Assembly: GCA_030549335.1 (NCBI GenBank)
Contig: CM060186.1
Coordinates: 26,893,189 to 26,957,188 of the forward strand
Reading direction: 5' to 3'
DNA from: Pontederia crassipes
Taxonomy: Eukaryota; Streptophyta; Magnoliopsida; Commelinales; Pontederiaceae
DNA length: 64,000 bases
Shown: piece by piece, positions 1-13,792 of the stretch
How the letters are laid out: each line of letters opens with the position of its first letter
Position numbering within the stretch: position 1 is the stretch's first letter
Notes under the pieces: model-generated
What the model was told of the DNA's origin: nothing
Database searches by the model: none
What the model saw: only the letters and a program-made list of their open reading frames with translations
Translations under genes and position numbers: made by a program

Positions 1-1665
1 AAAGCTTGATTTTCATTTATAGATTTTTGCTTTTTATTGTTAATTTATGAATCACTATTTTTTTATTGTTAATATAATAATTTTGATATCGTTCCATTAA
101 TAATCGAACTCTTGGTATTAACTTCTAACTTTTGGTTATAATATTAGTTATCTTAATATAAAGTTTATTTTATTATTTAAACTTTTAAAAATATAACTAT
201 TGGAAAAATATATATCCAGAAAAGATAACACATTAATTAGAAGGTGTTTATTATTTTAATATAAACTTTTACGTCTATGTAAAGAAGTTTGCTTTTGTGT
301 AAGTTTATCAACTATATTTACTTATGCTGCCCAAATCTCTTCTTCATTGAAATCTTGTCCAAATGAAGCAAGAGTCTGCATCTCGGATCGTTCGGGTGTG
401 CATAGCTATAATTTGGAGTCGTGAAAATAGAACGGTAATGATTTAGACTCAAAATTAAAACTCAAAGAATTGAACCCGAGATTAATAGTACTCACCATAA
501 TACTCAGTTAAACTCTATTATTGCCTCCACCGAGATATCGGTTTACAGCTAGACCTAGCAGTATTTGGTTATAAATACCATGTTTAACTTATTGTTAAGC
601 AATTAATTGTAACCTAGTATAAGTAAAATCAATGCAAAACACTTTGTTCTCTCAACAGGAAGGAAATAGGCTAACATCAACCCAGTTTTTTGGTTAGCCA
701 TTACGTTAGATGGATGTAAAAAAACATTACTTTTGATGACGATGTAAATTAATAAGTTTATATGAGAAGTCCTTTTGTTCACCCACTAAAGCAAAAAAAA
801 AAAGACTTATTCTTTAAGATGAATAAGACAATATATGGATTAAAGCATTATTATAGAATGTGGCATATAGAAAGGTAAGTTTTTCTCTCATCACCTTTCA
901 ATTTTGACGTGCTATATATTAGTCATACGTCCATTTTGTAAAAATGACTCACTCAATATTACAATTGCCTTATGTGAATTACAATAATTTGGTCTAGTGA
1001 TTCCAATGTTATTTTACATTTTAAGATACAAATTAAGGATAAAACTCGACATAAAAAAAATATTTTGCAAGTTCATCTAAATGGTTGTTATTCAATAATG
1101 TGATACACATTCAGTCTACTACAAGAAACAGGAAAACTTTGTAAAAGAAGACGCAACAAGAATGTTAAAATTTTAAAGCACGTGAGATTCCAAAGGGTAG
1201 TTAATTAACTCATTTATCTAATTGCTAAAAGACTTGATATGTTTGTTGTGAGTTACGTTAGTAGATTTATATTTGCCATCTTAGTAAACCATTTTAAAAT
1301 AGTAGATCGCATGTTTTGGTATATCACCATAGTATGTGGATCAAAATATGTAATTATCTTGGTATTAGTGGATACGAAAATGTTGAATTGCCATGTGACC
1401 TTCAAGATGGAAAATCTAATATTCTACTTTTATGAATGAAAATATTGTTACTTGGAAGAGCAAAAAAACATAATATTGTTGCTTGTTTAAATGCTGAAAT
1501 ATGACTTCAACATTGAGTTAATTTGTTTTAAAAGGCTTTCGCAAGATATAGTTTTTAACACTAGCATTGCTATTAGAGTGTATTATGATAATAATGCTTC
1601 GATTCATGTATATTTTATAGTAATGCTTTGATTCATGTATATTATGATAGTAATGCTTCAAGCGC

Positions 1666-1886
1666 CTAAGGGCGGACCTACGTAGTGGGTGAGGGGGACC
1701 TGCCCACTCAGAATTTTAATTTTTTTTTAGTCATATGTATTTTATATAAATTTTAGCATAATATTGATCACTCTTAAATAAATTTAATCTAATTGTAAGC
1801 ATAACACTTAGTTTGGTGTATTGGTATTTGGTAAACTCTCTAAATAGATAAAATAAAGGACATGCAGCCTTGGCAGGTCCGTAAAC
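1666..1886. mobile_element. possible small decayed DNA transposon or SINE fragment
   Basis: A segment starts with gggcggacctacgtagtggg and ends with ccttggcaggtccg, giving a weak complementary pair (ggacct / aggtcc) around an AT-rich centre. Plant MITEs often open with a similar GGGCGGAYCTAGG-type terminus. No clear target duplication was found, so family and limits are uncertain. Confidence 0.2.
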
Positions 1887-2754
1887 TGCTATGGGGAGTT
1901 AATTACATAAACTGCTATGTGCAGTTTTCCTTGGCTGCTACAAAAGGAGGTGCACCATCATTCATTTGATGACCACTGTCCATGTGCAGTAGTGTGTGGT
2001 TCTTCTAGGTATGACAAATCCATCCGAGAGGCTATTGTCCGCTGCAATAATTTCATCCGAAAGGTTCCGAGTGAATTCTGTCGAGGGACAGTGCTCTGAT
2101 GCCCGTTCAAAGTTCTTGTATTGTGGAATAGCGTTATCAAAAAAATGTGATCGAGTTTTCGACCACGAGTTCAAAGTAATGTAGAAAAATTTTTGACAAT
2201 CCATCCTTTCGCTACTACCTATATTCCGATAATACACTATTATATTTCTTACCAATTCCTTCACAAACATTAAGGAAACTACATATGCGGAGAACAATTG
2301 GCAGATATATTAAGCATTATCAAAATAGTAATTTCAATTAGTATCTTCATGGTGGGTTATAATGTTGAAAGATACACAATGAACTTTTTTCCTTTCAATG
2401 AAAGATTGAATTATAAAGTGGACTAGAAGAGCAAGAAAAACATAACCAATGACAAGCTTATAGAGATTTTATGCGTGATCGATTGTCATTCATTATTCGA
2501 TTAAAACACAACTTGTGCGCACATCCATGTAATGATCACGTAGAAGAAATTAGAAAAGGAAATTGTAGTAGTAAAGGATAAACATATGATTATTTAAATA
2601 AAAATAAATTAGTAAAAAAATAATGATGGACAAAAGTGGAAAATTATTAATAATAAACAAAAATATGAAAGTGTGAGATAAATAAAACATAAAATTAAAA
2701 CAAAAACAAAAGGAGAGAGAAACTCAAAGTTGTCCATCAAGGCAAGGCATGGAA

Positions 2755-3375
2755 CGTTGGATGTTTTGTTCGAGAATATAAATTTACGAATAAGAGATTA
2801 TATTCTTTTGAATATAATACTCCTTATAATTATTCTTATTTACGTTTGGTTGATAATGTTATTCTAGTAATGATGAAAATTATTATTCTTATTAGTGTTT
2901 GGTTTATATAAAAAAATGGAAAGAATAAATATAAAAAAATTACCAATATATCCTTCATTATATTAGTATGGGGCAACCAAACCACATCATTGAATCGTTT
3001 ACAGCTACAATGAAATTACCTCACTGTCCTTTAAGTTTGAGATGGAATATCTTTTATTCCATCATATTAGTGAAATATTATAATCTTATTGACAATCTTC
3101 CGATAAGAATAAGCATTTGTACAAGTAAAATGTGATGTTAATCTTATTCTACTAATGTTTGGCACTTGAAGGCGTCTTTTGGTATGAGAACATAAGGGGA
3201 ACAATGATCTTGTTCTCTTATTTTCAACCAAACACTCTTCAACTCGTCTAATGGGGCCTAATGTGAGTTCTCCGTCCATGGAGAACACATTGTTCTAACG
3301 AGATTAAGAAATGGGATCACGCGTGAGATTATAAAAAAATTTATTCTAGAACATTTTGGATGCATCCAAACGGAC
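2755..3375. mobile_element. possible MITE with imperfect inverted ends
   Basis: The left edge (near tggatgttttgttcgagaat) and the reverse complement of the right edge (near 3340-3372, read as ...aaaatgttctagaataaatt) share an imperfect match of about 30 bases. The interior has several 'gtttggt' words, frequent in PIF- and hAT-type MITEs. No convincing target duplication or ORF is visible. The reading is tentative. Confidence 0.28.
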
Positions 3376-4831
3376 TCGAAGAGAACAATTAGATATTATG
3401 ATAGTTAATCCACTTCCAAACAATCCCGGGTCACTTGCTGCCATAATTCTTTCATTGTTGTCTCATTAATTATTTATCTTGTTATTTGACGTCGTTGTTT
3501 ATTATGAGACAATTATGATGGCATTCACTACGTTAATTGGAAAATAATCAATAAATAAATTTTCAAGTCACATAATATAATACACAAAACATAAAATTTT
3601 AATATGTCAATGGTTACAATTTTGGAACAATATGTGTGATCTCATTTGTTTTCAATAATTATCTTATACATTTCAATTTAAATTTTACATGAGTTTGTGA
3701 TATTTGTTATCTTACATATGAAAGCCATTTTTTTCTGTGAGATGGTCTCAAAATTGTAATAAAGTGCACTTCTTATCTTATATAAGATTATTTTATGATT
3801 AATTGGACATTCATATGTATGTATTAATTAGTATGATTTTCATGTGATATAGTGTAAAAAAGACAAATTTTCATGTGATATTGGCTGAAATAATAGCATT
3901 TTTACTTGTTATGATCCTCTACTTTTCTTATTCAAAATATATTTTAAAATTTTCTCCTTTCAAAGCACTCTCTACAAGTGTATAAACTTAGGATCCTAAT
4001 TAATTCGCTGAGACAATTTAATATGAAATATCCATCCAAAATTTGAAAAGTTTTTATGGTAAGGGAATTTTAAAATCTTGAAGCATCACAGCTGACACTT
4101 CAAATTAGAAAAATTAAATACTAGATAAGGTCAAATTAACATGCTTAAAATCAAATCTTCTAAAATAAAGTATTTTCACTCCTACGCAAGTCAATCAATG
4201 AACTTTTTACTAAGAATATGAAAATTACCAGCAGGTTTTAGGGCTTGAAGACCCAAGAAGAAAAGTTGAAATTGGAGGAATATGACCACGCCCAAGTATG
4301 AGGTTTCTACGTGATTAAGTACACAAGTTATATCACATTAATGATCCATGTATATAACAATTAAAATATCCTCCAAATTTCTTTTCACTCCCTCCTCTGG
4401 ATAATTTATTTTAGTTGGTATCATGAGTCCATGACCTTCATTTAGGAATCTGGTTGTTTTTTTTATGCATATGAGAAAATGTCAGGCTATGTCAAGGGAA
4501 TATTAACCCATCAAACATGTTGAAGACTTCAGAACCTTATAGTCATTTTTTGTGATTGTTCCCTAATTAAAGTTTGAGAAATGAAAATATCATATCTGGA
4601 TTGTTATGGATGGAAACATATAATAAGAAAAGTTGTTTTCTTCCTTCTGTATTTTTCCTTTGATCTTTTTTCTATCAATGCCATTTAGTTTGTTAAGTAT
4701 GGCTTGTTTCCTTTCCATTCCTTTCCTTTCCCATTTTTCCCAACCTTCTTGAAATTTGAATTATTTTTAAACTTGCTAATAAGCTATTGAAAGTTTTGAT
4801 GGTACACTATGCACTTTTAAGTTACTTTGGT

Positions 4832-4835
<4 letters not shown>

Positions 4836-4878
<43 letters not shown>
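4836..4878. repeat. (AT)n microsatellite
   Basis: Uninterrupted TA/AT dinucleotide run of about 40 bases. Similar shorter AT runs occur near 5420-5438 and 5718-5738. Such runs are length-polymorphic in plants. Confidence 0.9.
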
Positions 4879-4884
<6 letters not shown>

Positions 4885-6060
4885 ATTTTTTGGATACTTT
4901 TCAAAGATTGGAAAAGGGTGAAATTGCAAATATATAAATAAGAAAAATACAAAAAGAAAAGTCGATGGTCGGGTAAAATACAAAAAAAAAAATAAGAAAA
5001 GAAAGTTGTAAGTATTGAAGAAAGTTGTAAGAAAAGAAAAGGGCATCTCTTTATAGTTTATAATAATAAGAACTGAAATAATAATAAGTTATGAGAGATT
5101 CTATTTGAAAATGACATTATTCTATTTGACCGAGATACCACTTTTTAATCAAACGAATTGTCCTATTTGCTGTTGATGATCTACTTGTCTTGGTCAAATC
5201 CAGTTGAAACTCAAATTGGAAGTCTCTAAATCGAATCCAACTTCTCCAATCGTAGTCTTTCATACTAAAATTAACAAAGAAAAGAAATAAAATGGAAAAG
5301 ATGACAAAAAAAACTTTGAATTGAGTTAATGCTCTTGATGAAGTCACGAGTAAACACTAAGTATTACTTCTTCTTTTAATACATACATACATACGTATAT
5401 TATACCATATCTAATTAATATATATATATATATATATATACATATTTTTTTATTAATAATTGAGAGAATCATTGATGATAATAAAAATAAACTCAAATCA
5501 TCAATAATAATTATATTCATCATTTTCAATTTTTTATGAACTTTTACACATTATTATTCTTCATAATAGATATAATCATTTTATATAATTTCTTATCTTA
5601 TAAACCTACTTTTTTTATTATCATAAATAATCCTTTAAGTTATTAGTAAATAAAAATATAAAAAAATATGTGTAAAATTGTTTGACACTTACTTCATATG
5701 AAGCGCTGAACACGCTTATATATATATATATATATATATTCGATTATAATGATCAATTTGTGCCGTATAATATATTGATATTTAAACCATGTTTTTCTAT
5801 AAATTTTTCTAATTCAACAATATTCTACGTTCCATTTAACTTAAGACAAGGTGGGGGGTAAAGAATTCACCATTTTTTTACCCAAAAAAAAAAAGAAACC
5901 CGTTACGAAACGTAAGAGTAAATATATCGGTCCGCTACGAAAGGCGGATCTAGTCAAAAGTCAAAACCGCGGCTTGCGATCCATTCCCCGATCTACAGCC
6001 GACGGTCATCGTCAACTTAAGCCCCCATCTGACGGTGGATATCAAACCAGGCATCTTCCC

Positions 6061-6068
6061 TATTTAAA
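6061..6068 (+). promoter_or_regulatory. TATA-like box of the RBP47 gene
   Basis: TATTTAAA lies about 140 bp upstream of the RBP47 start codon and just before a pyrimidine-rich leader. The spacing fits a plant TATA box with transcription starting near 6090-6100. Inferred from position only. Confidence 0.5.
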
Positions 6069-6086
6069 CGCTCCTCGCCCACATCT

Positions 6087-6091
<5 letters not shown>

Positions 6092-6129
<38 letters not shown>

Positions 6130-6163
6130 CCTCCCCCTCCTCCTCCTCCTCCTCCTCCTCCTC
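6092..6163 (+). repeat. (CT)n and (CCT)n microsatellite in the RBP47 5' leader
   Basis: A (CT) run (6092-6126) is followed by a (CCT) run (about 6136-6163). CT-rich tracts are common in plant core promoters and 5' untranslated regions. This one sits between the TATA-like box and the ATG at 6204. Confidence 0.85.
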
Positions 6164-6203
6164 AACTCACTCTCGCATCTCTCGCTCGTGGGCGACGACG
6201 ACG

Positions 6204-9200
6204 ATGGCCGGAGGAGGAGACCCCAGGCGCCCCACGCCCCCGCCTCCGCCGCCGCCGCCGTTGGCGCACCCGTGGGTTGCCGTTCGGTACCCTCCGTCGC
6301 CGGCGCCCATGGTGATGCAGCATCCCATGATGCCGCCGCCACCCCCTTTCGTTCAGCAGTTCGTGCCCTACCACCCCCTTCCGCCGGCCGCATCGCCCCC
6401 TCCCCCGCCTCCGCCCCCTGCCGCAACGAAGTCGTACCGCTACCAGCAGAACGGGGACGCCGCCGCCAACAACAACAGCAGCAACGGGCGGGAGGAGGAG
6501 AACCGCACGATCTGGGTGGGGGACCTCCTCTACTGGATGGACGAAGGATACCTCCACAACTGCTTCAAGCACGCTGGCGAGGTCAGGGTTTCGTTCCCTT
6601 TATTCGATTGGGCTCCAGAAGCTCATTGCTTAATTTCGATTTACTGCGAAGTTTTGCTTCTGCTTCAATCCCACACGTAGAAAACCAGCTAAGAAACAAG
6701 TTTTTGGTTCTCTTGCATGTTCCAGTTGTATATTTCCTTTAATTAGTAATTTATTGTGTCTCCCAAATTAGTTACAACTTATAAATGCTGCGCCTTGAGA
6801 TTTTTTTTGGGAAATCTCGGTCTTAATTGCTTGATGTACGCCTGCGGATCGTATTTGGCAGGTTGCGTCCGGAAGGCGTCTGGATCTAATAAATACGTAT
6901 ACGATTTTCCTGCCTTCCTATATTATATTTGATTTGAGCCCAAGTTTTTATCCGCGATCAGAAAGATCTGTGTTTGCTGATCTAATAAGCGGTGATAATT
7001 GTTTCCCAGACTCTGCTTACATGGCATTGCTGACGAGCGACTTTGGTACACCTGTTATGTATATTTAAGAATAAAATTTGTAATAAGTTTGAAACAAAGA
7101 ATAAGAACTTCCAGACCCATTAAACGACAACGTTGTGCCTTCATACCTAAGCTCGATATGATATATTTGAGTTTCAATTTGTATGAGAACATGAAATATT
7201 ATCAGTATTTTTAAGAATAAACTTCTGTAAGAATATTTTTGAAGAAATTTGGTAGAACAAAGGATAATGATGTGATACCCATTAATTACATGGGCTGATA
7301 ATAATCATCAACCCTTCTTTTAAGTTGACTTATATATCAAAGTTTGATTTTGTATGTGACGACTTCACCGCTTGCAATATAGTACATAAGTTGTCTCCAC
7401 CATTTAATACTGCGATTTACAAATGAGTTGGATGGTTGCAACAATCATTTCCTTCTCCAAAAGAAAAGATGACGTGATGATCCAAATTTGTCGTTACCTG
7501 ATGAAAAGTTTTCTATTTAGTATGCAACGAAGGGCATATAAGTTCGACCGTGTTGTCCATTTAATGAAATCTGCAGTTTGAATCATCTTGTCTGCAATGG
7601 TTTGTGAGCAGCATAAATAGCTGATTCAAAATGATTGATAATGTATGACTTAGACCAACCCAGCCAAAAAACCTACTAATTAATGTTCCTGTAATACAAA
7701 GAAAGCAAACTTCTTGTCGTATATTATGTTATCATGTTATATCTTTCCCTCAATGCATGCCAATCATAATAATAATCCAGCGCATTTTTTGTTGCTTATT
7801 GCATTGCGGCCATTGCCTATTGATATTCTTTAACAAACTTAACTTTTATTAGTCTCACAAGTTCATAATAGGCAAGAGATCTCACAAGGAATGTTCTTTT
7901 CATTTGGCAAGGTAGATTCATATGGTTCTGTGTTTTCATTTAATAATCATTTTTTTGTGTTGGAAAAGGATGAACTGTTCGCATTAATGCCTATCATATT
8001 TGCCCCTAAAAATGCTCTTTGCATTTCTGTGGTAGTGGAATATGTTCATTATGAACTAACATATTACATTTCCTTCAGCTGGGGACCATTAAAGTTATCC
8101 GCAATAAGCACACGGGACTGTCAGAAGGATATGGTTTTGTGGAGTTTCATTCTCATGAAGCAGCAGAAAAGGTACTTCAGAACTACAATGGACATTATAT
8201 GCCCAACACAGATCAGACATATCGTCTAAATTGGGCATCATTTAGCATGGGTGATAAACGTCCGGACATTACTTCTGATCATTCTATATTTGTGGGGGAT
8301 TTAGCATCTGATGTTACTGATACATTTTTGCAAGAAACTTTTTCTAATAAATATTCATCAGTAAAAGGAGCAAAAGTTGTCATTGATGTAAACACTGGTC
8401 GCTCAAAAGGTTATGGATTTGTGAGATTCGGAGATGAGAATGAGAAGAAACTTGCTATTAGTGAAATGAATGGTGTATATTGTTCTACTAGACCTATGCG
8501 CATTGGTCTTGCTACTCCGAGGAAATCTTCTGGTAAGTGCAATTTTACCTTCAATGCAAGTCCTTATATTTCCTCTTTCTATGTTACAATTTTGGCTATA
8601 TAAGTGGACTTGTAAGGTTGCATAGATAACCTTTTGTTATATCTGGACTGTTGAAGTTTGTTGCTCCCTAATGTGGATATGGTGTCACTTCTAGTTGAAA
8701 TATTATAGTGGCTTTTCTTGTTTTATGGGCTAATTATCTCAGCATCATGGCCTATACACATCCCTTACCAAGGGATAGATGTTTGCACATACATTATATA
8801 GACTTGTGCTTTAGTTAGGTATTTCATATCATACTCTTTTGGTGAGTGCTTCTGGATTGTAGTACTTGATTTTTAATTGTTTTACAATGAATTCGATTTG
8901 CTTTGTGGGAGGCTATACTGATGTAGTTTCTTTGATTTTTTTGCTTATAGTTTGCTAATAAACTTAATCATGGAATGAACTTAGATGGTTGTGTTTCAGA
9001 ATAATCAGTTCAAAAGAATTTGGAGTTGCTTCATTGATTTTAATTGAATGAACTTCATTAACCATAAGGGATAATGTTAATGTCTAACAGTTAAATATGT
9101 CTTAGTTGTCTTCGTATGAAGTATCAGTTGCATTCCAAATGTGCTTATTCTTAGAAGAAGTTATTGCTCCGTCCATTTCAAGGATTGATGGCTACAGATT

Positions 9201-12200
9201 TTCATGTTCTTCCATGGATTTCTTGTCGTCTTAGTTTTTCACTCTGTTTAAGAAAACAATTTATTATACCTGAATTGAAATGTTTGGAAAATAAGCTCGG
9301 TGGCTATTCATATGTTTGGGTGTTCTACATTTGGATCATAAAGCAAGGGTTTGGACTTGCCATATTCTAGATTTACATTTCATGACCAAACATGCCCCAT
9401 TTTGAGCATAAATTCGATTGAAGCTATTACATACTAGTCATTAAAGTGACTTTATGACAGAAGCTCTTATGTGAATTGATCTTCACCATGCTTTACTTTT
9501 AGACAAGATCTATGTTATGTTAATGTATGATCACCGGCTTGCTTTGTATCATTTTTATTGGATATGCTAGTGTAGAAGCATAGAGATATGTTTTCTTTCT
9601 CCCTTGCTATTTTGTTTTGTTTTTTTTTTTCAATTCATATGAGGTGCATACCTTTTACATCAGTTTTCCATTGCCTATTGTCAATAACATGTGACCCACC
9701 CTTCATATTTTTTAGGGTAAGAGTAGGACTGGTCATACGAGTTTGTTATGCTCCATCTTCCCTATTAGACAAGTTGCATATCTTCATTATGCTTTGGTTC
9801 TAAGCAGGAAGTTTTCGCTATGCTGATGTGTTATCTTACTCCTAAAATCTTGATTTATATCCTTTTGTTGCATGTGCGATGCAGGACAACTTCTAATTTA
9901 TGATGAACCATTGGATTTAATCTAGTTAGCCCTTTAAGGGATTTCTTTTATTGAACATTTCTTTTTTCTGTTAGCTTCTCTCTTTCTTAATTTTATTTGG
10001 GAATCCATATGTTTTGAACCTATAAAAGGACTTGGATGATTTGTAATAGGGACATCTTTGAGAATTATAAGAATATCTTTTAATCTCTAGCTTTATTTCA
10101 TTAATTATTAGATAAGGTTACATTTAAGTGTTGAACCATAAAGAAATGCAATTTCTTTCAGTTTCTTCCTCCCTAATTTTTTTTTTCATTTTCTGGACTT
10201 AAATAAGGAATGTATTCTTGCAGTCAATTTCAATTGGATTAGGAATGTTCATATGAGTTAGTCATGCTCTCTCTTCCCAATAGAGAGTGATTTGAAGATT
10301 ATCACTTATTCCATTGATGGACAGCCATTTCTAGACCAAACACTTATAACGTACTTTTATCATGAATAGAAAAACTACATCCTGTAGAAGTAGTGTCATG
10401 GCCCATGTAAAAAAAAGGAGAAAATATCAGCTGAATAAGAATGGTTTTCCAGTCTTCAATTAAGGCCTAAGATAATATCCTGCATCAAGTTCAACATTAG
10501 TGTAAAACTTAAATTAAATTCTCATCCTCAGTAGAAAAAAATGTAGAATTTTTAAGAAACAAGGAAATAAGATTGCATACCCTTCGATGCTTTTTGGTTG
10601 GAGATTTGTTGTTTGGATAAGAAAGATTATTCTATTTCATATTTGGTAAAAAAGTTGGTTATTTTAAGGGTTATTTCCATTTTCTCCTTTAGATTATGCA
10701 TTAGATTTGTTTTCTTCCCTAATTATAAAAGAAACCAATTGCCTCCTCTGAACTATCATAACTTTTCATTTTACCCCAAAATCATCTTTCTAAAGGGATA
10801 AACAATTCCTCTGAATTATTAGAATTTATCAGAATCCTTTGATGCATTTTTTTAATTAATTTTTGAAATGGATAAGCAATTTCACTCATGAGTTAGAATT
10901 GGTTGACCCAGATTAATGGTTTTTTACTCGGCTAACTAATCCCGTGGTTGGTTTCCAGCATAAGAATGTTGGGTTTTGGGCAGAAAATGAGGGATACATG
11001 CGTGTTCTATGCTTCATTTCTCAACCACATGACCCCCACATAGTTGTTTTGCATTCTATAGTACTACTGGTAGTTCATACGAGACCACACACACAGTTGA
11101 AGCCACAAGCAACTTTTGATTGAGTTAGGATATATTATTTTGATCATTCTTTTTGTAACCATGTCAGCTTCTCTTGTGAGATGGATTGTCCTTGTACCTT
11201 ATTCTTAATTTGGCGTTTAATGGATTCCGCACTCGTTTTGTTTGTTAGTGTGCTTGATCTTTTTAGCCAGTATGGTCATTTTGCCTAATTTTTAATTGTG
11301 ATTCAGCTACACAAATATCTAGATTAGTAATTGCATATTGTTCATACCTCTTGGTAGTCATTCATTAATTGTGATTATGGATGTAACTTCAGGTGGTTTT
11401 AGTTCAAATGGTGCGTCTACACCAGAACCCCAATCTGATGGGGATTCAGTTAACACCACAGTAAGCAGGAATTTTCCTTATGGATTTTATTGCCAAATAT
11501 TTTGGATTTTCATTAGCCATTTGCTGCTCCAGGTGTTTGTTGGAAGACTTGATCCAGATGTTAGTGAAAGTGATCTAAGGCAAACCTTTTCACAGTATGG
11601 TGAAATTGCCTCTGTCAAAATTCCAGTGGGCAAACAATGTGGTTTTGTACTATTTGTCCACAGGTTATTTGCTTTTGTTTGGAAACTTCATAATTGTACC
11701 AAATCGCATTCAACCATGTTCTAAATTTTTTTACAAGGGCCTTATGCCACTCCACCTTTTGTTTTCAATTTTCTTTATCAGAAAAGATGCTGAAGAAGCT
11801 TTGCAGCAATTAAATGGTACTATCATCGGAAAACAGACTGTTCGTCTCTCTTGGGGTCGCAACCCTGCAAGTAAACAGGTAATTCCTACTCATGTATTAA
11901 ATATATTTGTTATGATTCGCCTGCAAAAGATCTAGAGTTTAGATTGATTTGATTCTAGTTTTACTTCATAATCATGTTTGACTGGGACTTCCAGACAATT
12001 GAAATCTTCAGATACCTTTTGGAGTTTCAGTATGATTCCTCATTCTCAACTTAATTATGAAGTGGTAGGAGTCTAATCTTGTCAAACCAAGTGACAACTT
12101 TGTAAATGCTCAATAAGTATTTGCTTTACTGCACCTTCACGGTGTTTAGGCTTAAAACCTGCTAAGTGCTAAGTGATGGTGTCTTATTTTTAGAGTTTAT

Positions 12201-12672
12201 TTCACTTTTTCGGGTCGGTGTTTTTTCTCAATGATCAGAAAAAAAAAAGCTCGCCCATGAAGTGCTTACCATCTAATAAGTGCTGTCTCAGATGCAAAAC
12301 AACAGGGCAGAGAAAATGCTATTCCACTCAAGTTATATGTCTAGTCATTGACTTTTCATGGCTCTAAAAACCACAAATAAATTTCTGTCACAAATCAGAA
12401 TGATTATAATCTCCCAACCTGTTGAAGTTCTGGATAATCTGAAATCTGCGTAATAAACTTAAAAAAACACTTTTTTTTTGTATCCAATGTTCAAACTTTT
12501 TGAGTAATTTTGATGTTGATAGCTGAGAGCTGGACGTGGTGGTTGGAACGGTGCATACTATGGAGGGCACTACTACAATGGATACGGATACGCTGTGCCA
12601 AGTTATCCTAACATGTATCCAGCATCATATGGGGCTTATTCCTTCTATGGCAACCAACAGCAGGTGAATTAG
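6204..12672 (+). CDS. RBP47: RBP47-type RNA-binding protein, three RRM domains (six exons)
   Basis: Coding exons 6204-6581, 8079-8532, 11393-11460, 11533-11663, 11782-11878 and 12523-12672 join in frame to 425 codons; every intron is GT-AG. Residues 1-100 are proline-rich with a short Asn/Glu segment. RRM1 spans about 102-180 (RNP2 IWVGDL, RNP1 EGYGFVEF), RRM2 about 195-272 (IFVGDL; KGYGFVRF) and RRM3 about 301-371 (VFVGRL; CGFVLF). The tail (380-425) is rich in Tyr and Gly. The WVGDLL-WMDE opening, the FSMGDKR linker and VKIPVGK in RRM3 fit the plant RBP47 subgroup better than RBP45 or UBP1. Family members bind U-rich and poly(A) RNA in the nucleus and join cytoplasmic stress granules. The ATG at 6204 gives the family-length N terminus. 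Exon 1 is far GC-richer than the rest. No disruption is seen, so the gene is probably functional. Confidence 0.93.
8533..11392 (+). other. long intron 2 of the RBP47 gene
   Basis: A 2.9-kb AT-rich intron with GTAAGT donor and CAG acceptor. It contains two diverged similar segments (about 9715-9775 and 10235-10290, both around 'tagga..tgttcatAYGAGTT..tcatgctc'), suggesting an old internal duplication. A possible remnant of a MITE-like sequence begins near 10658 (ttttaagggttatttcc). No coding segment was recognised. Confidence 0.6.
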
Positions 12673-12970
12673 AAGAGCATTCATTCCTTGGCGAAACAGA
12701 CTCTATCATATCAAGTATTACCTCCGGCGTAGGTGAAGCTGAGTGACTAATGGAGAAGAGAAGGTTGTAGGGTAGTTAAGACAGTAGTTGTGTGGTGTGC
12801 TAAACTCATCCACTCAGGAGCAACAGCTGGAGCACAAAGTTCTGCTGTTTAAGATTGTTTAAATTAAATACTAAATTTTGGCTGCCTGTGCTTGTCATAT
12901 TCATATATTATTGCACTGTAGATGCTGAAAAGTTTTGTGACATCAATAATATACCAATCATTCGTCTCTG
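12673..12970 (+). other. 3' untranslated region of RBP47 (approximate)
   Basis: The sequence after the TAG at 12670-12672 continues with transcript-like composition for about 300 bases. A near-consensus poly(A) signal AATAAT lies near 12945. No perfect AATAAA was seen, so the 3' end is approximate. Confidence 0.4.
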
Positions 12971-13789
12971 ATAGACTCAGAGGTCCATGTGCCCAAACCG
13001 CTGCTCAGTTGTTTTAAGTTGTATTGTGAGCTGTCCATCAGTCGATTGCGTTCGTGGATGGCTCTCCTACCAGCTCCACGCATTCGTCTTCGTCTACAAC
13101 TTTTGAGGGAATGACTTAGATGCTGTGTACAGATTTTTCATGGTTAACTAGGCCATGAAAAAATATTTTCATAGTATATATATATAATGAGAAATATTAA
13201 TGTGCTATGTACTTTTATGATAGCACTCTGTCCACATATTCGGAGCCGTCAAAATCGAGATCGACGGATGAAATTGGATTTTGCATGGTCGGTGTTACGT
13301 GGTTCAATTTGTGCGCAGTTCGCAGATTGGTAAGGGTGACTCCAGAGGGCGACTCGCAGAGGGGAGGGTGGAGGGTTCGCGGTGAGTGACAAGAGGGAAA
13401 AGGACACGATCGGGAGAGGGCAGAGGCAGCAGCGATTGATATGTGACGACCTCTGAGTGCGAATACAATCGATGTGTGCATCTCGCACTCGTGTAGATCT
13501 GCTGTCGATTTCCCGCCCTGTAGTCGCCCATCTCATCCATCACGCACAGAAGAAATGCTCGGCGACGGAGCTTCGATATTGGGCGACCTACGAGGGCAGG
13601 AGGTCAGAGATGTCGCCGGCAAGGGAGGGGATGCCTTCTGCAGAGAGGGGAAGCGAATCAGACGACCTGAACTGTGTGCCCTTCATCTCATTCGTCTATC
13701 GTAGATCTGACGGTCTTGGATCCGCGAACGCACTGTGCGCCCGATTTGTGTGGGCGCACATTAAGATTTTATACATATAGACACTAAAC
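12971..13789. other. intergenic, with a GC-rich non-coding segment
   Basis: About 13205-13760 is markedly more GC-rich than its surroundings. It carries short ORFs on both strands that overlap each other and show no known domain. Its ends (near aatgtgctatgtac and, inverted, near ttaatgtgcgccc) resemble each other weakly, so it may be an old transposon. Nothing supports a gene. Confidence 0.4.
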
Positions 13790-13792
13790 CAA

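Larger units (their letters stand above)
1..6057. other. AT-rich intergenic region, no gene recognised
   Basis: No open reading frame here has recognisable domains or plausible splice structure; the few ORFs of 60-110 codons are low-complexity or overlap on both strands. The stretch holds simple repeats (AT runs near 4836-4877, 5420-5438 and 5718-5738) and possibly one or two decayed MITEs, listed separately. The last 200 bases before the RBP47 gene are less AT-rich and probably include its distal promoter. Confidence 0.6.

Noticed and set aside
1958..2297. ORFs on both strands near 1.9-2.3 kb
   Set aside because: They overlap each other on both strands; no domain, no sign of splice structure.
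5851..6426. ORFs of 120-184 codons overlapping RBP47 exon 1 in other frames
   Set aside because: They are shadows of the GC-rich exon and the CT/CCT microsatellites; the RBP47 frame has clear domain continuity across exons.
10618..10815. Possible third copy of the GGGTTATTT MITE family in the RBP47 intron
   Set aside because: Only the first 15 or so bases resemble the family; no inverted partner or 9-bp duplication was found.
13207..13780. Several ORFs of 60-107 codons in the GC-rich segment after RBP47
   Set aside because: They overlap on both strands, have no domain and no splice context; more likely an old transposon or GC island.
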